NCBI RefSeq assembly: GCF_020042345.1
Contig: NZ_CP083387.1
Span: 4,464,001-4,528,000, forward strand
Direction: 5' to 3'
Length of the DNA: 64,000 bases
DNA from: Arachidicoccus terrestris
GTDB lineage: Bacteria > Bacteroidota > Bacteroidia > Chitinophagales > Chitinophagaceae
In this document: piece by piece, positions 16,401 through 24,832 of the stretch
Layout: every line of letters begins with the position of its first letter
Numbering within the stretch: position 1 is the stretch's first letter
Program-made: the position numbers and the translations under genes
The notes under the pieces: generated by a model
Databases searched by the model: none
Told to the model about the DNA's origin: nothing
Seen by the model: the letters and a program-made list of their open reading frames with translations, nothing else

Positions 16401-17236
16401 ATATGCGGAAGATTAATCTGGGTATTGAAAATGAGGAAATACAATGGGATCGAAATGATGAGATCGGAGATCTCGTACAGGAATATAATATCATGGTGCG
16501 TAAATTAGGAGAAAGTGCAAGAGCACTGGCCAGAAGTGAACGTGAAGGCGCCTGGAAAGAGATGGCTCGCCAAGTTGCTCATGAAATTAAAAACCCCCTA
16601 ACGCCTATGAAACTGAGCCTGCAGTTTTTACAGCGTTCTGCCCAGAATTCCGATGCGGATATTCATTCGCTTTCCAAGCGCGTGTCTGACATGCTCATAG
16701 AACAGATTGATCAACTGGCTAAGATCGCCAGCGATTTTTCTCAGTTTGCCAACATTCACCATGCTAAACCTGAAACGTTTACGATCGAAGAAATTATTGC
16801 GCCTTTACTCTTGTTATATAATACGGAAGATGGTATTGAGGTGATTTATACGCCTTCTGCAGAGAAAAACAGTGTCCGGGCTGATAAGGTACAGCTCAGA
16901 CGCGTCTTTACCAACTTGATCAAGAATGCCATGGAAGCGTCGGAACAAATGGACCGTTTTACCGTAAGGATTGAAGAGCAGAGGGTTGAAAAAAACGTGT
17001 TGGTTACCGTTGCTGACAAAGGAATGGGTATTACAAAAGAACAAGCGAGCCGGATCTTTGTACCCAACTTTACAACCAAGACCTCCGGTACAGGGTTGGG
17101 GCTTGCTATCTGTAAGGGTATCGTTGAAAATGCAGGTGGACAAATCTGGTTTGAAAGTGAGGCCGAAAAAGGAACAACATTTTATGTAACGCTGCCTCTT
17201 TACGAGGAACCAGAAGAAGACATTATGGAAAGCTAA
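13460..17236 (+). CDS. Very large multi-pass membrane histidine kinase (NtrY-like)
   Basis: At 1258 residues this sensor kinase is far longer than most. The N-terminal two thirds contains one early membrane segment, an extracytoplasmic loop, a block of about seven to eight membrane segments around residues 215-480, a second extracytoplasmic region, and two more membrane segments near 720 and 770. A third loop and a last membrane segment near 950 lead into a HAMP-like linker. The dimerisation helix has the phospho-acceptor His1041 in HEIKNPLTPMK, followed by an HATPase domain with NLIKNAMEAS near 1152, GMGIT, and GTGLGLAICK. The P-rich H-box (NPLTPMKLS) is typical of NtrY-type kinases. No response regulator gene is adjacent, so its partner is elsewhere. 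It probably shares a transcript with mazG. Confidence 0.9.
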   Translation: MITTLRKAIFKQGYSLIIAAWMFTLSFVISNYWAFNASPQKVKQSFESYLARQEQDFEYLTTTTSSLKQLLSRTSDKSSLKLLDKDYGLFVYSITDSTPPQEIYWNTFNMNVSQSDLRLPDGYYPIRANNGLFEMLKKTIPTKNGDFLVVAMVPIRWTYFIESKYFRNSFAHAPDLEGMYYVDRSGGGEPIYNSKGQEVFKLSKYAQNPDQHPSMTSLIFKLLGILFVLIFINGIIGEITLIKGFYKGAFWLLITVVLLRFMTYWLPIPFNYRSYELFSPIIYASNMLHSSLGDLLINTLLFFWITFFIKYRHTKVGIRHQQLIRKYTKVIAVAALFIFALCTMNMVSIVSSLVRDSKIPINVADFFNLNIYTVVTFVILTFITLSFFNLSYFLHLPAVNAGFGLYERMAIVVISGLILVSFGVSSDMVNIKIFTLLWMVLYLLILQYRWEDLPRPLVASRYFLFWVMFFAATFTAILQFTNNRRQEEKKRYAEALALQADNAGENLVKMAISNFTNFFWNDNFNRLYEDGDNRFVKDSLIMANFSGFLNKFNTRIYTFDKNREPLFNGDSSSFGLLNALVSNSKPSNVTDLYIHGSESDNFNYIYRKEITSVFNNAVMGYLFVVLSPRKYVNNNLSLELLNNPVIVTGQIPQNYSYAVYKDRQIFSNSKDFEFSDSLSAQQIPKKEFKQINNFKVKELWYNAGNHTTVVITEKNNDLLNTITLFAYIFSSFVVVIVLLKLSGFIIQSRFKWKLIKSGLNFNIRFQVHATLIFISLFSFIIIGISTISFFISRFNKSNKDKLMQSTQILAGEIEESLSQELPFNMQTPNDLDAFYNSTVVAQRVIELANLNKQDVNLYDRNGNLEASSQPYIFNENIVSNKMHPKAFEALHLKHRIKFFQQETIGKLKYLSIYVPLYGKNKQVFGYLNTPALNSQYELDQEISSFLVTIINLNALIFLLAGAVASLLTFRITQSFSVIKEDMRKINLGIENEEIQWDRNDEIGDLVQEYNIMVRKLGESARALARSEREGAWKEMARQVAHEIKNPLTPMKLSLQFLQRSAQNSDADIHSLSKRVSDMLIEQIDQLAKIASDFSQFANIHHAKPETFTIEEIIAPLLLLYNTEDGIEVIYTPSAEKNSVRADKVQLRRVFTNLIKNAMEASEQMDRFTVRIEEQRVEKNVLVTVADKGMGITKEQASRIFVPNFTTKTSGTGLGLAICKGIVENAGGQIWFESEAEKGTTFYVTLPLYEEPEEDIMES

Positions 17237-17253
17237 TCACCAAGTGACGATTG

Positions 17254-17631
17254 TTACAGCTGATATTCAAAGTAAAATTCCTGCAGAATATCGGTTTTTT
17301 CTTCCTGGGCGCGGGCTTCCGCTTCCCACTTATTTTGAAAATATCCTTTACGAAGGCTCTCTGCAAGATACATCACCAAAAAACGAATGTAACCGTAAGT
17401 CATAAATTGCCGTACATGGGCGAGCTCATGCGCGACCCAACGCTCGTTGGCTAAAAAACCACCGGGTGTGCTATGCGATAAATAGATGGTTTTATAAACA
17501 GTGAGCGCCACATCTTTTTGCCGGATACACTTGCAGGCAATTTTCGCCAGCAAGGCGTTTTGCCGGATCCGGACACGGATTTTTTCTGTCGCCGTGTCTG
17601 TTGAATCAGATAAATAAGGAACGAGTTCCAT
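17254..17631 (-). CDS. Small HExxH (zincin-like) protein, DUF4157-like
   Basis: The 125-residue product contains WVAHELAHVRQFMTYG around residue 68, an HExxH motif (HELAH) of zinc peptidases, with a downstream acidic stretch (WEAEARAQEE) that could supply the third ligand. The arrangement resembles the compact DUF4157-like proteins of Bacteroidota. No signal peptide is visible. The gene ends 17 bp from the kinase gene, in convergent orientation. Activity has not been shown for this family as far as I can tell, and the motif alone does not prove it. Confidence 0.7.
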   Translation of the reverse strand: MELVPYLSDSTDTATEKIRVRIRQNALLAKIACKCIRQKDVALTVYKTIYLSHSTPGGFLANERWVAHELAHVRQFMTYGYIRFLVMYLAESLRKGYFQNKWEAEARAQEEKTDILQEFYFEYQL

Positions 17632-17762
17632 GCGTTATAGATAGATGCCGAATTCTGGCGCTGGCGTGTGAGCTTTACGTATCGAAACAGAAAATCTTCT
17701 GCATTGCGCCTCCCTTCATAACAACTCCGGTTGCATAAATAATGAAACCAGAAGTAATGGAG

Positions 17763-18149
17763 CTAATTTAATTTAGAAGGCGTGATCAAATCAAATGCCG
17801 GAATCGGAACTGCAAACTGATCTTTGGTGTTTTGATTTTCCATCAGATATTCTCCATGCATTCTTCCCATTTCTGAATTTAGGCTGCACCCGCTCACATA
17901 TTGATAGGCTGCCCCAGGTTCTATATAGGGCTGGGCTCCCACGACTCCCTCTCCTTTAACTTCCTGGGTCGTGCCATTGGAATCAAATATATGCCAGTGT
18001 CGATTGAGCAATCGCACGACAAAGGGATTATGGTTTTCAATAGTAATCCTGTAGGCAAATAAATATTCATTTACCAGGGGACTACTTTGATCCGGCTGAA
18101 AAAAGGTCTCTACATTAATTTTTATGCCCTGTGATATTTGGTAGGTCAT
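17763..18149 (-). CDS. apaG: ApaG domain protein
   Basis: The 128-residue product (from ATG 18149) matches ApaG along its whole length: an N-terminal I-S-Q-G-I-K-I-N-V-E-T-F-F-Q strand, Y-R-I-T-I-E-N-H-N-P, the L-L-N-R-H-W-H-I-F-D-S-N-G segment, the glycine motif GEGVVGAQP, and G-x-M-x-G-E-Y. ApaG is an immunoglobulin-like fold protein linked to cobalt/magnesium resistance in Salmonella, and its precise role is unclear. An in-frame TTG at 18173 would add eight residues but is part of the -7 promoter box, so the ATG is preferred. Confidence 0.92.
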   Translation of the reverse strand: MTYQISQGIKINVETFFQPDQSSPLVNEYLFAYRITIENHNPFVVRLLNRHWHIFDSNGTTQEVKGEGVVGAQPYIEPGAAYQYVSGCSLNSEMGRMHGEYLMENQNTKDQFAVPIPAFDLITPSKLN

Positions 18150-18170
18150 CTTTTTAGGGGTATTTACACT

Positions 18171-18178
18171 CAAATATA
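18171..18178 (-). promoter_or_regulatory. -7 box TATATTTG of apaG
   Basis: On the minus strand TATATTTG occupies 18178-18171, 21 bp before the ATG at 18149. Its position decides the start codon, since the upstream in-frame TTG is inside it. Confidence 0.6.
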
Positions 18179-18313
18179 ATACAATAAAGATAACGCATTG
18201 ATCGAATCAGACGATACAATTGAGGGCAAAATTCGGTAAGTAGCAGGTTAATTCGTTTTAACTGTGCCAACAGGAGATTACAATTAATTGAGAATCAAAG
18301 AGGATAAATCTAA

Positions 18314-18808
18314 TTAAGTCAGCGTGATTTCTTCGAAGAAACCTGTTTTCTTGTTTTTACGGACATTATCCCAGTTATAATACCGGCCGTTCATGGCGAC
18401 ATACACCCCGTGTGGTAAGGTTTGCAGAAAAGCAAGTGCGGCCCCTAAATTGAAAAAGCCGTCAGAGCTTCCAAACTTATAGGGAATCATAGCTCCCGTG
18501 ATAACGATGGTTTTAGGCAAGTTTGCGGCTGCAAGATATGCCGCTGTCTGACTCATCGTATCTGTACCATGCGTCAATAAGATCCGGTCTTCCGGAACGG
18601 ACCGGCAGGTATGCAGAATCAACTCTCTGTCAGTATCAGTCATTTCCAGGCTGTCCACCATCATCAGTGTTCTGATTTCTACCGGCACGGTACACCGCCC
18701 TAATTGCAGCATCTCGGGAACATGGGTCTGTTCAAAATCAAGCTTCCCATGAATCATATCATATTCTTTGTCAAACGTTCCTCCTGTGACCAAAATTCGG
18801 ATTGTCAT
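18314..18808 (-). CDS. Short asparaginase-domain protein
   Basis: The 164-residue product corresponds to only the N-terminal catalytic domain of L-asparaginases, which are normally about 330 residues. Seen are ILVTGGTFDK with the first catalytic Thr, LLTHGTDTM with the second Thr and Asp, and VITGAMIPYKFGSSDG. The small C-terminal domain is missing, and the protein ends with a short NVRKNKKTGFFEE tail. Such single-domain versions occur as intact genes in many bacteria, so this is probably not a truncation. Start: ATG 18808, because the alternative in-frame TTG at 18814 adds only two residues. Whether it hydrolyses asparagine is uncertain. Confidence 0.82.
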   Translation of the reverse strand: MTIRILVTGGTFDKEYDMIHGKLDFEQTHVPEMLQLGRCTVPVEIRTLMMVDSLEMTDTDRELILHTCRSVPEDRILLTHGTDTMSQTAAYLAAANLPKTIVITGAMIPYKFGSSDGFFNLGAALAFLQTLPHGVYVAMNGRYYNWDNVRKNKKTGFFEEITLT

Positions 18809-18851
18809 TTTCAATGAATTATAAGTGTTATTTAAAATTTTATTCTCTGTT

Positions 18852-19397
18852 CTAAACGCCTCGTAAGAGTTTGGAGGCTTCCCAGATCACGATACCGGCT
18901 GCCACGGAAATATTCAGGGAATGCTTGGTCCCGAATTGCGGAATTTCCAGACATCCATCACTTATGTCGATCACGTTTTGATCCACGCCCTGAACCTCAT
19001 TACCGAAGACCAGCGCCAGGCCGTTTTGTAGGCCGGGTGCATCTATTTTCTGCATTTGCTCTGTAGAAATGCTTCCCTTGGCCTGCTCAACGCTATACAA
19101 AGCATAACCTTTTGCCCGGATTCCCGCTACAGCTTCCATTGTGTCCTTGAAATATGACCAGATGACGGTCTCTGTTGCGCCAAGGGCCGTTTTATGAATA
19201 TCTCTGTGAGGCGGCTGTGGCGTGTACCCGCAAAGCATGAGCTGCTCACAGAGGAAGGCATCGGCCGTCCGGAAAACACTGCCTACATTATGCATACTGC
19301 GAATATTGTCTAAAATGATGATCAACGGGAGTTTTGCTGCGGCTTTAAAGTCGTCAGGGCTCAGTCTGCCCAAATCATCCATGCTGATTTTTTGCAT
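18852..19397 (-). CDS. TrmH/SpoU-family RNA 2'-O-methyltransferase
   Basis: From ATG 19397 the product has 181 residues and the knotted SPOUT methyltransferase motifs. Motif 1 is DNIRSMHNVGSVFRTADAF, motif 2 is LVFGNEVQGV, and motif 3 is IPQFGTKHSLNISVAAGIVI with the conserved N-x-S-x-A-x. It should methylate a ribose in tRNA or rRNA using S-adenosylmethionine. An in-frame start at 19496 would add 33 residues including a hydrophobic run (TGFLVFLFVL), which does not fit a cytoplasmic SpoU enzyme. A TACTTTG stretch, close to a -7 box, lies just upstream of the chosen ATG. No separate RNA-binding domain is present, so the target is not predictable. Confidence 0.87.
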   Translation of the reverse strand: MQKISMDDLGRLSPDDFKAAAKLPLIIILDNIRSMHNVGSVFRTADAFLCEQLMLCGYTPQPPHRDIHKTALGATETVIWSYFKDTMEAVAGIRAKGYALYSVEQAKGSISTEQMQKIDAPGLQNGLALVFGNEVQGVDQNVIDISDGCLEIPQFGTKHSLNISVAAGIVIWEASKLLRGV

Positions 19398-19666
19398 GGC
19401 GCAAAGTACGAACAAAAAAACCAAAAAACCAGTATATAACAGCTTTTGGAACACCTGATGGTTTTCTGAATATATTTCCCGACATTTGTTCCGCATTGTA
19501 AATAATTAAGAATAGAGAGACAGCTCGGGCGCTACCAAACCTTAATTCCAAATGCCTGGTGTTTGCGGGACAGGTGACTGCGTCTATAATGGGCTTTTTA
19601 ACAGGTTTAGCCGCTGGCATTCAGTAAAACAACATTAGATTTCACTTAGACATAAAAACATAAACA

Positions 19667-21709
19667 ATGAATAAAGTTACGTTCTCAGTTGCTGCAGTTG
19701 CCGTAGCCTCAGCTTTTGCCGCTTGCAGCGGCACCGGTTCAGGCGATACACAGACCAGACAGCATTTTATTGAAACGCAGTTTATTGACAGCACCGTTAA
19801 ACCGGGGGATGATTTCTTTAGGTTTGTGAACGGAAAATGGCTGGACACTGTCAAGATCCCCGAGGATAAATTTGCGGTGGGTGGCTTTAATAAACTGGCA
19901 GATGATAACAGGGAAAAACTCAAAAGTTTGCTGGAAGATGCGCTGAAAAATGAAGGCACACCTGGTAGTATTGAACAGAAGGTTGGTGATTATTTTGCGT
20001 CAGGAATGGATACGGCCACCCGGGACAAAAGAGGTTATGAGCCGATTAAATCCATGTTGGTAGCTATTGACGGGATCAAAGATGTCCCTTCCCTTTTAAC
20101 CTATGTAACAGATGCTTACAAAAGAGGTGATCATTCCATCATCGGATTTAGTGTTGGACCCGATCAGAAAAATAGTTCCATGAATATCGCTTCTTTTTAT
20201 CAAACGGGCCTGGGACTGCCTGACAGAGATTATTATTTTAGAACCGATAGTGCCACGGTTAAGATTCAACAGGCATATAAAACCTATGTGAAAACGCTCT
20301 TTACCCTGACAGGTGCGGACGATGCGACAGCTGCAAAAAATGCGGAAACTGTCTATGGTATTGAAAAGCAGATCGCCGGCTCTCATAAAACGAGGGTGCA
20401 GCTCAGAGATGTGGAAAGTAACTATAATAAAGTGTCTGTCGCTTCTCTGGTCAGCTCAGAACCTAATATTGGCTGGACTGACTTACTGAAAAACCTGGGG
20501 GCAAGTGGTGTAGATTCTCTGGACGTAGGCCAACCGGCTTATTATGAGCAACTCAATAAGCTACTTGTTTCTGTTCCCATCGACCAGTGGAAGATATATC
20601 TGAAAGCCAATACCATTGGTTCATACGGTGGTACCTTGAGCACACCATTTACAGATGCGGCCTTTGCTTATTCCAAAGTTCTGACCGGCCGTGAAAAGCA
20701 AGAAGAACTTTGGAAAAGGATGGCGTCAGCAGTAGATGGCAACCTGGGTGAGTTATTAGGGCAGCTATATGTAAAAAAATATTTTCCTCCGGAAGCTAAA
20801 GAAAGAATGGACAAATTGGTGTCTAATCTGGAAACGGCATTCGCGAATCGAATTCAGCATCTGGACTGGATGAGCGATTCAACTAAGGCCACCGCGCAGA
20901 CCAAGCTGAAGGCGATTATTCGTAAGATTGGCTATCCTACCAAGTGGCGAGATTACAGTAAGGTGAATGTAGATAAAACAAAGTATTTTGAAAATGTGGT
21001 TTCAGCCAGAGAAAACAACTATAACTTTGAACTTTCTCAGCTCGGCAAACCTGTGGATAAGTCACTTTGGTTTATGACCCCTCCTACTGTGAATGCCTAT
21101 TACAATCCGACTACTAATGAGATTGTATTCCCTGCCGGCATCCTGCAGTATCCATTCTTTGACAAGGATGCTGATGATGCAGTTAACTATGGTGGTATCG
21201 GTATGGTGATTGGCCATGAGATGACACATGGTTTTGATGATCAGGGATCTCAGTATGATAAAGTGGGCAATATCAATAATTGGTGGACTAAAGAAGACAA
21301 AACCAAGTTTGAAGAGAAAGTAAAGAAGATTCAGAAGCTTTATGATGGCTTCACTGTACTGGATTCTTTACATGTAAATGGACAGCTGACGACAGGTGAG
21401 AACATGGCTGACTTTGGCGGGGTGGCGATCGCTTACGATGCATTTAAATTAACCAAACAGGGGCAGGATACGACTAAGATTGATGGTTATACACCCGACC
21501 AACGTTTCTTTATGTCGCTGGCCCAGATATGGAGAAGCAAATACAAAGATGCGACGATCCGCCAACGCATTAATCTGGATCCTCATTCTCCCGCCCAATG
21601 GCGTGTCCTCGGACCGCTTATGAATTTTGATGCTTTTTATAAAGCCTTCAATGTCCAGCCAGGCGATAAGATGTACATCGCGCCTGAAGACAGATTGAAG
21701 ATCTGGTAA
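19667..21709 (+). CDS. M13 family zinc endopeptidase (neprilysin/PepO-like), lipoprotein
   Basis: The 680-residue product has a lipoprotein signal with lipobox FAAC (Cys19). The N-terminal M13 domain begins with the family pattern D-S-T-V-K-P-G-D-D-F-F-R-F-V-N-G-K-W. The catalytic domain has NAYYNPTTNEIVFPAGILQ, the zinc site HEMTH at residues 517-521, and ENMAD at 578-582 with the third zinc ligand Glu578. Substrates of bacterial M13 enzymes are mostly short peptides. It is likely anchored to a membrane in the periplasm or at the cell surface. The gene is followed by a strong terminator, so it is monocistronic. Confidence 0.95.
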   Translation: MNKVTFSVAAVAVASAFAACSGTGSGDTQTRQHFIETQFIDSTVKPGDDFFRFVNGKWLDTVKIPEDKFAVGGFNKLADDNREKLKSLLEDALKNEGTPGSIEQKVGDYFASGMDTATRDKRGYEPIKSMLVAIDGIKDVPSLLTYVTDAYKRGDHSIIGFSVGPDQKNSSMNIASFYQTGLGLPDRDYYFRTDSATVKIQQAYKTYVKTLFTLTGADDATAAKNAETVYGIEKQIAGSHKTRVQLRDVESNYNKVSVASLVSSEPNIGWTDLLKNLGASGVDSLDVGQPAYYEQLNKLLVSVPIDQWKIYLKANTIGSYGGTLSTPFTDAAFAYSKVLTGREKQEELWKRMASAVDGNLGELLGQLYVKKYFPPEAKERMDKLVSNLETAFANRIQHLDWMSDSTKATAQTKLKAIIRKIGYPTKWRDYSKVNVDKTKYFENVVSARENNYNFELSQLGKPVDKSLWFMTPPTVNAYYNPTTNEIVFPAGILQYPFFDKDADDAVNYGGIGMVIGHEMTHGFDDQGSQYDKVGNINNWWTKEDKTKFEEKVKKIQKLYDGFTVLDSLHVNGQLTTGENMADFGGVAIAYDAFKLTKQGQDTTKIDGYTPDQRFFMSLAQIWRSKYKDATIRQRINLDPHSPAQWRVLGPLMNFDAFYKAFNVQPGDKMYIAPEDRLKIW

Positions 21710-21722
21710 GTTATATTAGTAC

Positions 21723-21769
21723 TTTAAAAAAAACTCTCTGTATGGCTCATGCAGAGAGTTTTTTTTAAA
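21723..21769 (+). terminator. Rho-independent terminator after the M13 peptidase gene
   Basis: Arms at 21723-21740 and 21752-21769 pair perfectly over 18 bp. The core is ACTCTCTG/CAGAGAGT, flanked by 8 A on the left and 8 T on the right. The A/T symmetry means it can work in both directions. Confidence 0.9.
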
Positions 21770-21845
21770 AGGACTGCCCATGGCCAACAGTAGATCTGTG
21801 CTCAATAATGCTTAACTTCATTCACCATAAAGTAAAACCTATGAT

Positions 21846-22535
21846 ATGAAACTATATGGTCAATATCACAACAGTCTACCGCAGAAGACGCTTATTACCA
21901 TCATTGAAATACTGCTTTTGCGGATTTCTTTTTGGATACTTTTTCAAAATGGAGGTGATTGGCTGGCACATACATTTTCGATTCATAACGCCACTGAACA
22001 GACAGGGCGCAGGATGGTCATTTTCATTTTTAATATTGTCACCTTTGGCAGACTGGGTTATATGATGTTTGTGCTGCTTAAGAGAAAAATCCCATGGCAG
22101 GAAAGTATAAGCATCCCATTCGCTTTTGCCTTATACTACGTCGGATTCTCATTGTTGGTCCTGCCGACAGCTAAAGCGCTGGATTTTCTCGATTTTGGAG
22201 CAGTCATACTTTTTATTGTAGGCTCAATATTGAATACGGGAGGTGAAATCATGCGGGATAAATGGAAAAAGAAGCCTGAAAACAAAGGCAGGCTTTATAC
22301 GGGAGGCTTTTTCAGATATGCCAGGCACATCAATTATTTTGGTGACCTGCTTTGGGTCATTGGTTATGCAATAATTTCAGGGAACTACTATGCAGTGATC
22401 ATTCCTGTCATTTTATTCTGTTTCTTTGCTTTTTATAATGCGCCTTTATTGGACCAGTATCTTAAAAATAAGTATGGAAAGGCGTATGAACGTTATGCAA
22501 ACAAGACCAAAATGCTGATCCCTTTTCTTTACTGA
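21846..22535 (+). CDS. DUF1295/ICMT-like membrane methyltransferase-family protein
   Basis: The 229-residue product has five or six membrane segments and a C-terminal region that resembles isoprenylcysteine carboxyl methyltransferase / DUF1295 proteins. This covers LYTGGFFRYARHINYFGDLL and the closing YLKNKYGKAYERYANKTKMLIPFLY. The R-Y-x-R-H-x-N-Y-x-G-D motif and the late K-Y-G-x-x-Y-x-x-Y are the usual cofactor-site signature. The substrate is unknown. A lipid or prenyl-type acceptor is possible. It stands alone between the M13 gene and the sigma factor gene. Confidence 0.78.
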   Translation: MKLYGQYHNSLPQKTLITIIEILLLRISFWILFQNGGDWLAHTFSIHNATEQTGRRMVIFIFNIVTFGRLGYMMFVLLKRKIPWQESISIPFAFALYYVGFSLLVLPTAKALDFLDFGAVILFIVGSILNTGGEIMRDKWKKKPENKGRLYTGGFFRYARHINYFGDLLWVIGYAIISGNYYAVIIPVILFCFFAFYNAPLLDQYLKNKYGKAYERYANKTKMLIPFLY

Positions 22536-22796
22536 TTCGGCCAGCTGACCTATTTAAAAGTCCTTTGCTTAAAATTTTTCTTTTTTATTTTGACGTTACA
22601 GCCGCTGCTGCATATATAGGTCTTGCTATAAATCACTGGTCGCCATTTTTTTATCTCCTAACGGGACTTCATTGACGAAAAAAAATATGCAATTAGCCTA
22701 TTTGGTAGACCAATTGCTAGATTTGCAAAAGAAATCATAAAAAGATTTTATTATCTTTACTTGCTCTACAATGGCAATAACAGATGTGAATAGTAT

Positions 22797-23366
22797 ATGA
22801 CCGTTTACGCTTCATATGGTGAGGATATTTTAATTAAAAGACTCCAACAAGGTGATAATAATGCTTTTACAGAAATTTACAATCGTTTCTGGAAGTTGTT
22901 ATTTGCCATTGCATTTAAGCATATGGAAAGTAAGGAAGCTGCAGAGGAAATTGTCCAGGAAATATTTATGCGTTTGTGGGACAGAAGAAATGAGCTGGAT
23001 ATTAAAGCTTTAGGCCCTTATTTAGCCACTGCTTGCAAATATGCCGTATTTAAACAAATCGCTAAGGATAAACTGAGACGAGAGAAAATATCCGGTCATG
23101 TCAGCGGCCTGGCTCCCTCCGATAATGAACTGGAATCTCTCATCCACGCCCGTTTCCTCGAGCAAATTTTGTCCACTGCAATAGACGCATTGCCAACACA
23201 ATGTAAGATTGTATATCGCTTAAGTGAGGAAGAAGATTTAAAAATTCCGGAGATTGCTGACAGGCTACAGATCTCTTCCAATACTGCCAGGAACCATCTG
23301 GCCAGAGCCCGGCAAATTATCCGTTCTACTTTGAGAGAAGCGGGTGCTTCTATATTGTTATTCTGA
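22797..23366 (+). CDS. ECF sigma-70 factor of the SusCD locus
   Basis: The 189-residue product has sigma region 2 (FTEIYNRFWKLLFAIAF through IVQEIFMRLWDRR) and region 4 with a helix-turn-helix (LKIPEIADRLQISSNTARNHLARA). These match the Bacteroidota family of sigma factors that pair with FecR. The next gene is such a FecR anti-sigma factor, followed by SusC/SusD genes. By established precedent, substrate binding at the SusC-type transporter would signal through FecR and free this factor to transcribe the downstream transporter genes. The 170-bp gap to fecR holds no obvious regulatory site. Confidence 0.93.
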   Translation: MTVYASYGEDILIKRLQQGDNNAFTEIYNRFWKLLFAIAFKHMESKEAAEEIVQEIFMRLWDRRNELDIKALGPYLATACKYAVFKQIAKDKLRREKISGHVSGLAPSDNELESLIHARFLEQILSTAIDALPTQCKIVYRLSEEEDLKIPEIADRLQISSNTARNHLARARQIIRSTLREAGASILLF

Positions 23367-23538
23367 TCGCAAACAGTTTTTCCTGCATTATTTTTTGTAA
23401 TTATGTGATCATGAGGTGACTATGTCCTTGTTGTTAACGCTTGGAAAAAATAATTTTATTTTTTTGTTAATTCCATTGGTACAAATCTCTTTCTCATGGT
23501 ACTTATTATTACGGAGAACATTCCATTAAAATTAAGCT

Positions 23539-24678
23539 ATGGTATCAAGGCAAATCGAGGATTTGATTATGAAGCATTTACAAGGTACTGCCTCCCAGGA
23601 AGAGGTCAGTCAATTGCAGCAGTGGTACCAGAAAACTGATCTCTCACAAGTGGAAATGCAAATGCTCACCAAGGAAGAGCTGGAAGAAAGCGGTTTAAGG
23701 ATCCGTCAGGATTTGTTGGCGTATACCGGACGAAGTAAGAGTCGGTTCTTTCTTTCCAGTAGGGCATGGTGGAAGGCCGCTGCGGTATTTCTTTTATTAT
23801 TGGGCGGGTTATGGTGGTGGAGACATACGCTTTCCTCTGACGAGGCAAGAGAGCGGATCGCTGCTATAGTCAATTTACCGCCAGGACACACAGGTGCTGT
23901 TCTTCACCTGGATAATGGAAGCACGATTCTGTTGGACAGTACGGCCCATGGTCTGATCGCATCCGAATCAGGGGTTGAAATTCTAAGAGATTCTTCGGGG
24001 GTGCAATATAAGGGGACCAGTCATCAACTGGCCTACAATACTATCTCCACGGAAAAGGGCAGGATGTGGTCATTGACGCTGCCAGACGGCACAAAAGTAT
24101 GGCTGAATGCAGCCAGTTCGATAAGGTTCCCCTTAAACTTCAATGGCGCCGAAAGGCTGGTTGAACTGACCGGTGAAGCGTATTTTGAAGTAGTGCATAA
24201 CGCCCGGCAGCCGTTTAGGGTAAAAGTGGCCGATCAGGTTATCGAAGACCTGGGAACCAGTTTCAATATCAATGCCTATGGTGATAATCAAAATATCATT
24301 ACGACACTTGTCGAGGGCAGCCTGCGTATTGACAGTAAGGAAATGAAATGCGTGTTGATGCCGGGCCAGCAGGCGAGCATTGGTAAGGATAACATTATTT
24401 GCGAAGTGAGCCAAATGGGGGCGGTTACATCATGGAAGGACGGATATTTTGAATTTTATGACGCAGGGCTCAAAGAGATGCTGCAGCAAATCAGCCGCTG
24501 GTATAATTTTGATGTGACCTATAAGTCTGGTCTTACAGAGGAAAAGTTTACGGGAAGGTTTCCTAAAAACCTAGCATTAGGCAAAGCTTTGGAAATCCTG
24601 AAACAATCCGGCATCAATTTTACACTCAAGCCGGGAAAAGAAACTAACAAGACAAGTATTATTGTTTCTCCGATTTAA
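23539..24678 (+). CDS. FecR-family anti-sigma factor
   Basis: The 379-residue protein has a short cytoplasmic part, where a sigma-binding helix is expected, and one membrane segment near residues 77-95 (WWKAAAVFLLLLGGLWWW). The periplasmic FecR domain follows (TLPDGTKVWLNAASSIRFP, GEAYFEVVHNARQPFRVKV, VIEDLGTSFNINAYGD). The C-terminal DUF4974-type domain (GYFEFYDAGLKEMLQQISRW) is the part that contacts the signalling domain of the SusC partner. Order and length are normal for the family. It lies directly upstream of the SusC gene. Confidence 0.94.
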   Translation: MVSRQIEDLIMKHLQGTASQEEVSQLQQWYQKTDLSQVEMQMLTKEELEESGLRIRQDLLAYTGRSKSRFFLSSRAWWKAAAVFLLLLGGLWWWRHTLSSDEARERIAAIVNLPPGHTGAVLHLDNGSTILLDSTAHGLIASESGVEILRDSSGVQYKGTSHQLAYNTISTEKGRMWSLTLPDGTKVWLNAASSIRFPLNFNGAERLVELTGEAYFEVVHNARQPFRVKVADQVIEDLGTSFNINAYGDNQNIITTLVEGSLRIDSKEMKCVLMPGQQASIGKDNIICEVSQMGAVTSWKDGYFEFYDAGLKEMLQQISRWYNFDVTYKSGLTEEKFTGRFPKNLALGKALEILKQSGINFTLKPGKETNKTSIIVSPI

Positions 24679-24832
24679 AACTCAATAGAAGTAACAAATG
24701 AAAAACTAGATGTTTTGTCTGGCTCAACATACAAAAATGACCGAAAGTGTTGGAACCACCTCCGGTCAGGTTTGAGCTTATAATTGGCACAAGTCGCTAG
24801 ACTTTATTTATTCACCCAAACGTAACAAAGTT

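Noticed and set aside
22702-22713. TTGGT-AG-ACCAA dyad before the ECF sigma gene as an operator
   Set aside because: It is short, 5-bp arms, and no related site or adjacent regulator other than the sigma factor supports it.
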